Shown: one piece after another, positions 53,101-53,362 of the stretch
How the letters are laid out: each line of letters starts with the position of its first letter
Numbering within the stretch: position 1 is the first letter of the stretch
Program-made: the position numbers and the translations under genes
Notes under the pieces: generated by a model
The model's input: only the letters and a program-made list of their open reading frames with translations
Told to the model about the DNA's origin: nothing
Databases searched by the model: none
DNA from: Symbiodinium natans
Taxonomy: Eukaryota > Sar > Dinophyceae > Suessiales > Symbiodiniaceae
Reading direction: 5' to 3'
Assembly: GCA_905221605.1 (NCBI GenBank)
Contig: CAJNDS010000900.1
Span: 1-53,362 of the forward strand
DNA: 53,362 bases

Positions 53101-53362
53101 CCACCTACCTAGAATTCTGGCATTGCAGGGCTTTCCCTAAGATCCGGAAGCCCCAGCATCCCCCACACGGCCTATTCACAGCAAACTCGGATGCAGCCTT
53201 TTGGGCGGTTTAGGGTTTAGGGTTTAGGGTTTAGGGTTTAGGGTTTAGGGTTTAGGGTTTGGGCTTTGGGTTGGTTTACCTATAGAGTAAAATGCTCGGA
53301 AGCCAAATCCGAGGAACTCAAGGACACACGCGCGCAATGTGTTGAATCAGAAGCCCTACCAG
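50136..53362. repeat. Telomere-like repeat region to end of window
   Basis: Blocks of TTTAGGG/CCCTAAA in both orientations (50350-50405, 50565-50645, 50985-51030, 51605-51675, 52210-52300, 52400-52560, 52658-52800, 53208-53262) alternate with unique islands. Islands at 51031-51246 (+) and 52804-53013 (+) have open frames but no recognisable motif, so neither is called as a gene. Confidence 0.75.
51785..51925. repeat. Long imperfect hairpin
   Basis: AGCTATGCTTTGGGGATTT (left) pairs with AAATCCCAAGCTATAC (right). Inside, AGTCCTTAATAAGAGATTATA pairs with TATAATCCCTCTTGAGGACT. The whole 140-nt segment is a hairpin element in the size class of families A and B but unrelated in end sequence. Confidence 0.55.

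Overview
This window looks like nuclear DNA of a dinoflagellate, most likely a Symbiodiniaceae-like alga (inference). Four things point there. There are hundreds of TTTAGGG/CCCTAAA telomere-type units scattered in both orientations. Genes are broken into many short exons with GT-AG and some GC-AG introns. The recognisable proteins belong to families I know as expanded in dinoflagellate genomes (K/R-P-A-rich basic proteins, a methyltransferase-like family with an ELYAG motif, CPWC transposase-like proteins). Inverted-repeat elements resemble introners. No bacterial, plastid or mitochondrial features are visible. Nearly every convincing coding segment is on the minus strand, consistent with unidirectional gene clusters.

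Layout. (1) 0.5-2.4 kb: an uninterrupted 620-aa minus-strand ORF with a transposase-like (Plavaka/CACTA-like) motif order. (2) 3.2-16.5 kb, possibly to 17.5 kb: a chain of minus-strand exons that may be one very large gene or a few tandem genes. It holds helical and acidic segments, a Lys/Pro-rich basic segment, a SAM-methyltransferase-like core whose splice phases I could resolve by hand (10.84-8.83 kb), a coiled coil built of 17-residue repeats, and a nuclear-type basic C-terminus. Introns here are filled with telomere-like repeats, poly-G/C and microsatellites. (3) 17.7-28.1 kb: about 10 kb almost entirely of degenerate TTTAGGG-type repeat with short unique islands and hairpin elements. (4) 28.4-40.5 kb: a different compositional island. 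A minus-strand gene encodes a DDE-like transposase region, a Lys-rich linker, a Ulp1/C48-type cysteine protease and a Cys-rich tail. It is followed by tRNA-like (SINE-type) sequences, five long TAG/ACT arrays, a 284-bp tandem repeat, two genes starting with K/R-P-A-S-rich peptides, and a fully resolved eight-exon, 275-aa gene of unknown function. (5) 41-53.4 kb: telomere-like repeat sea again, with a Copia-type reverse transcriptase fragment, a few orphan exons, one small ORF and more hairpin elements.

The most striking unexplained signal is in region 4. On the coding strand the tetranucleotide CTCT (AGAG on +) recurs about every 15-30 nt through the exons, in all three codon phases and across unrelated genes. 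It is almost absent from the introns I checked and scarce in the 620-aa ORF of region 1. I see no protein-level reason for it. Other strong signals are inverted-repeat elements that behave like introners, introns made almost wholly of telomere-like repeat, and the combination of a transposase-like region with a Ulp1-type protease in one gene.

Exon boundaries marked resolved were worked out from splice phases by reading; those marked approximate rest on open frame and plausible splice sites only. No alignment or database search was possible.
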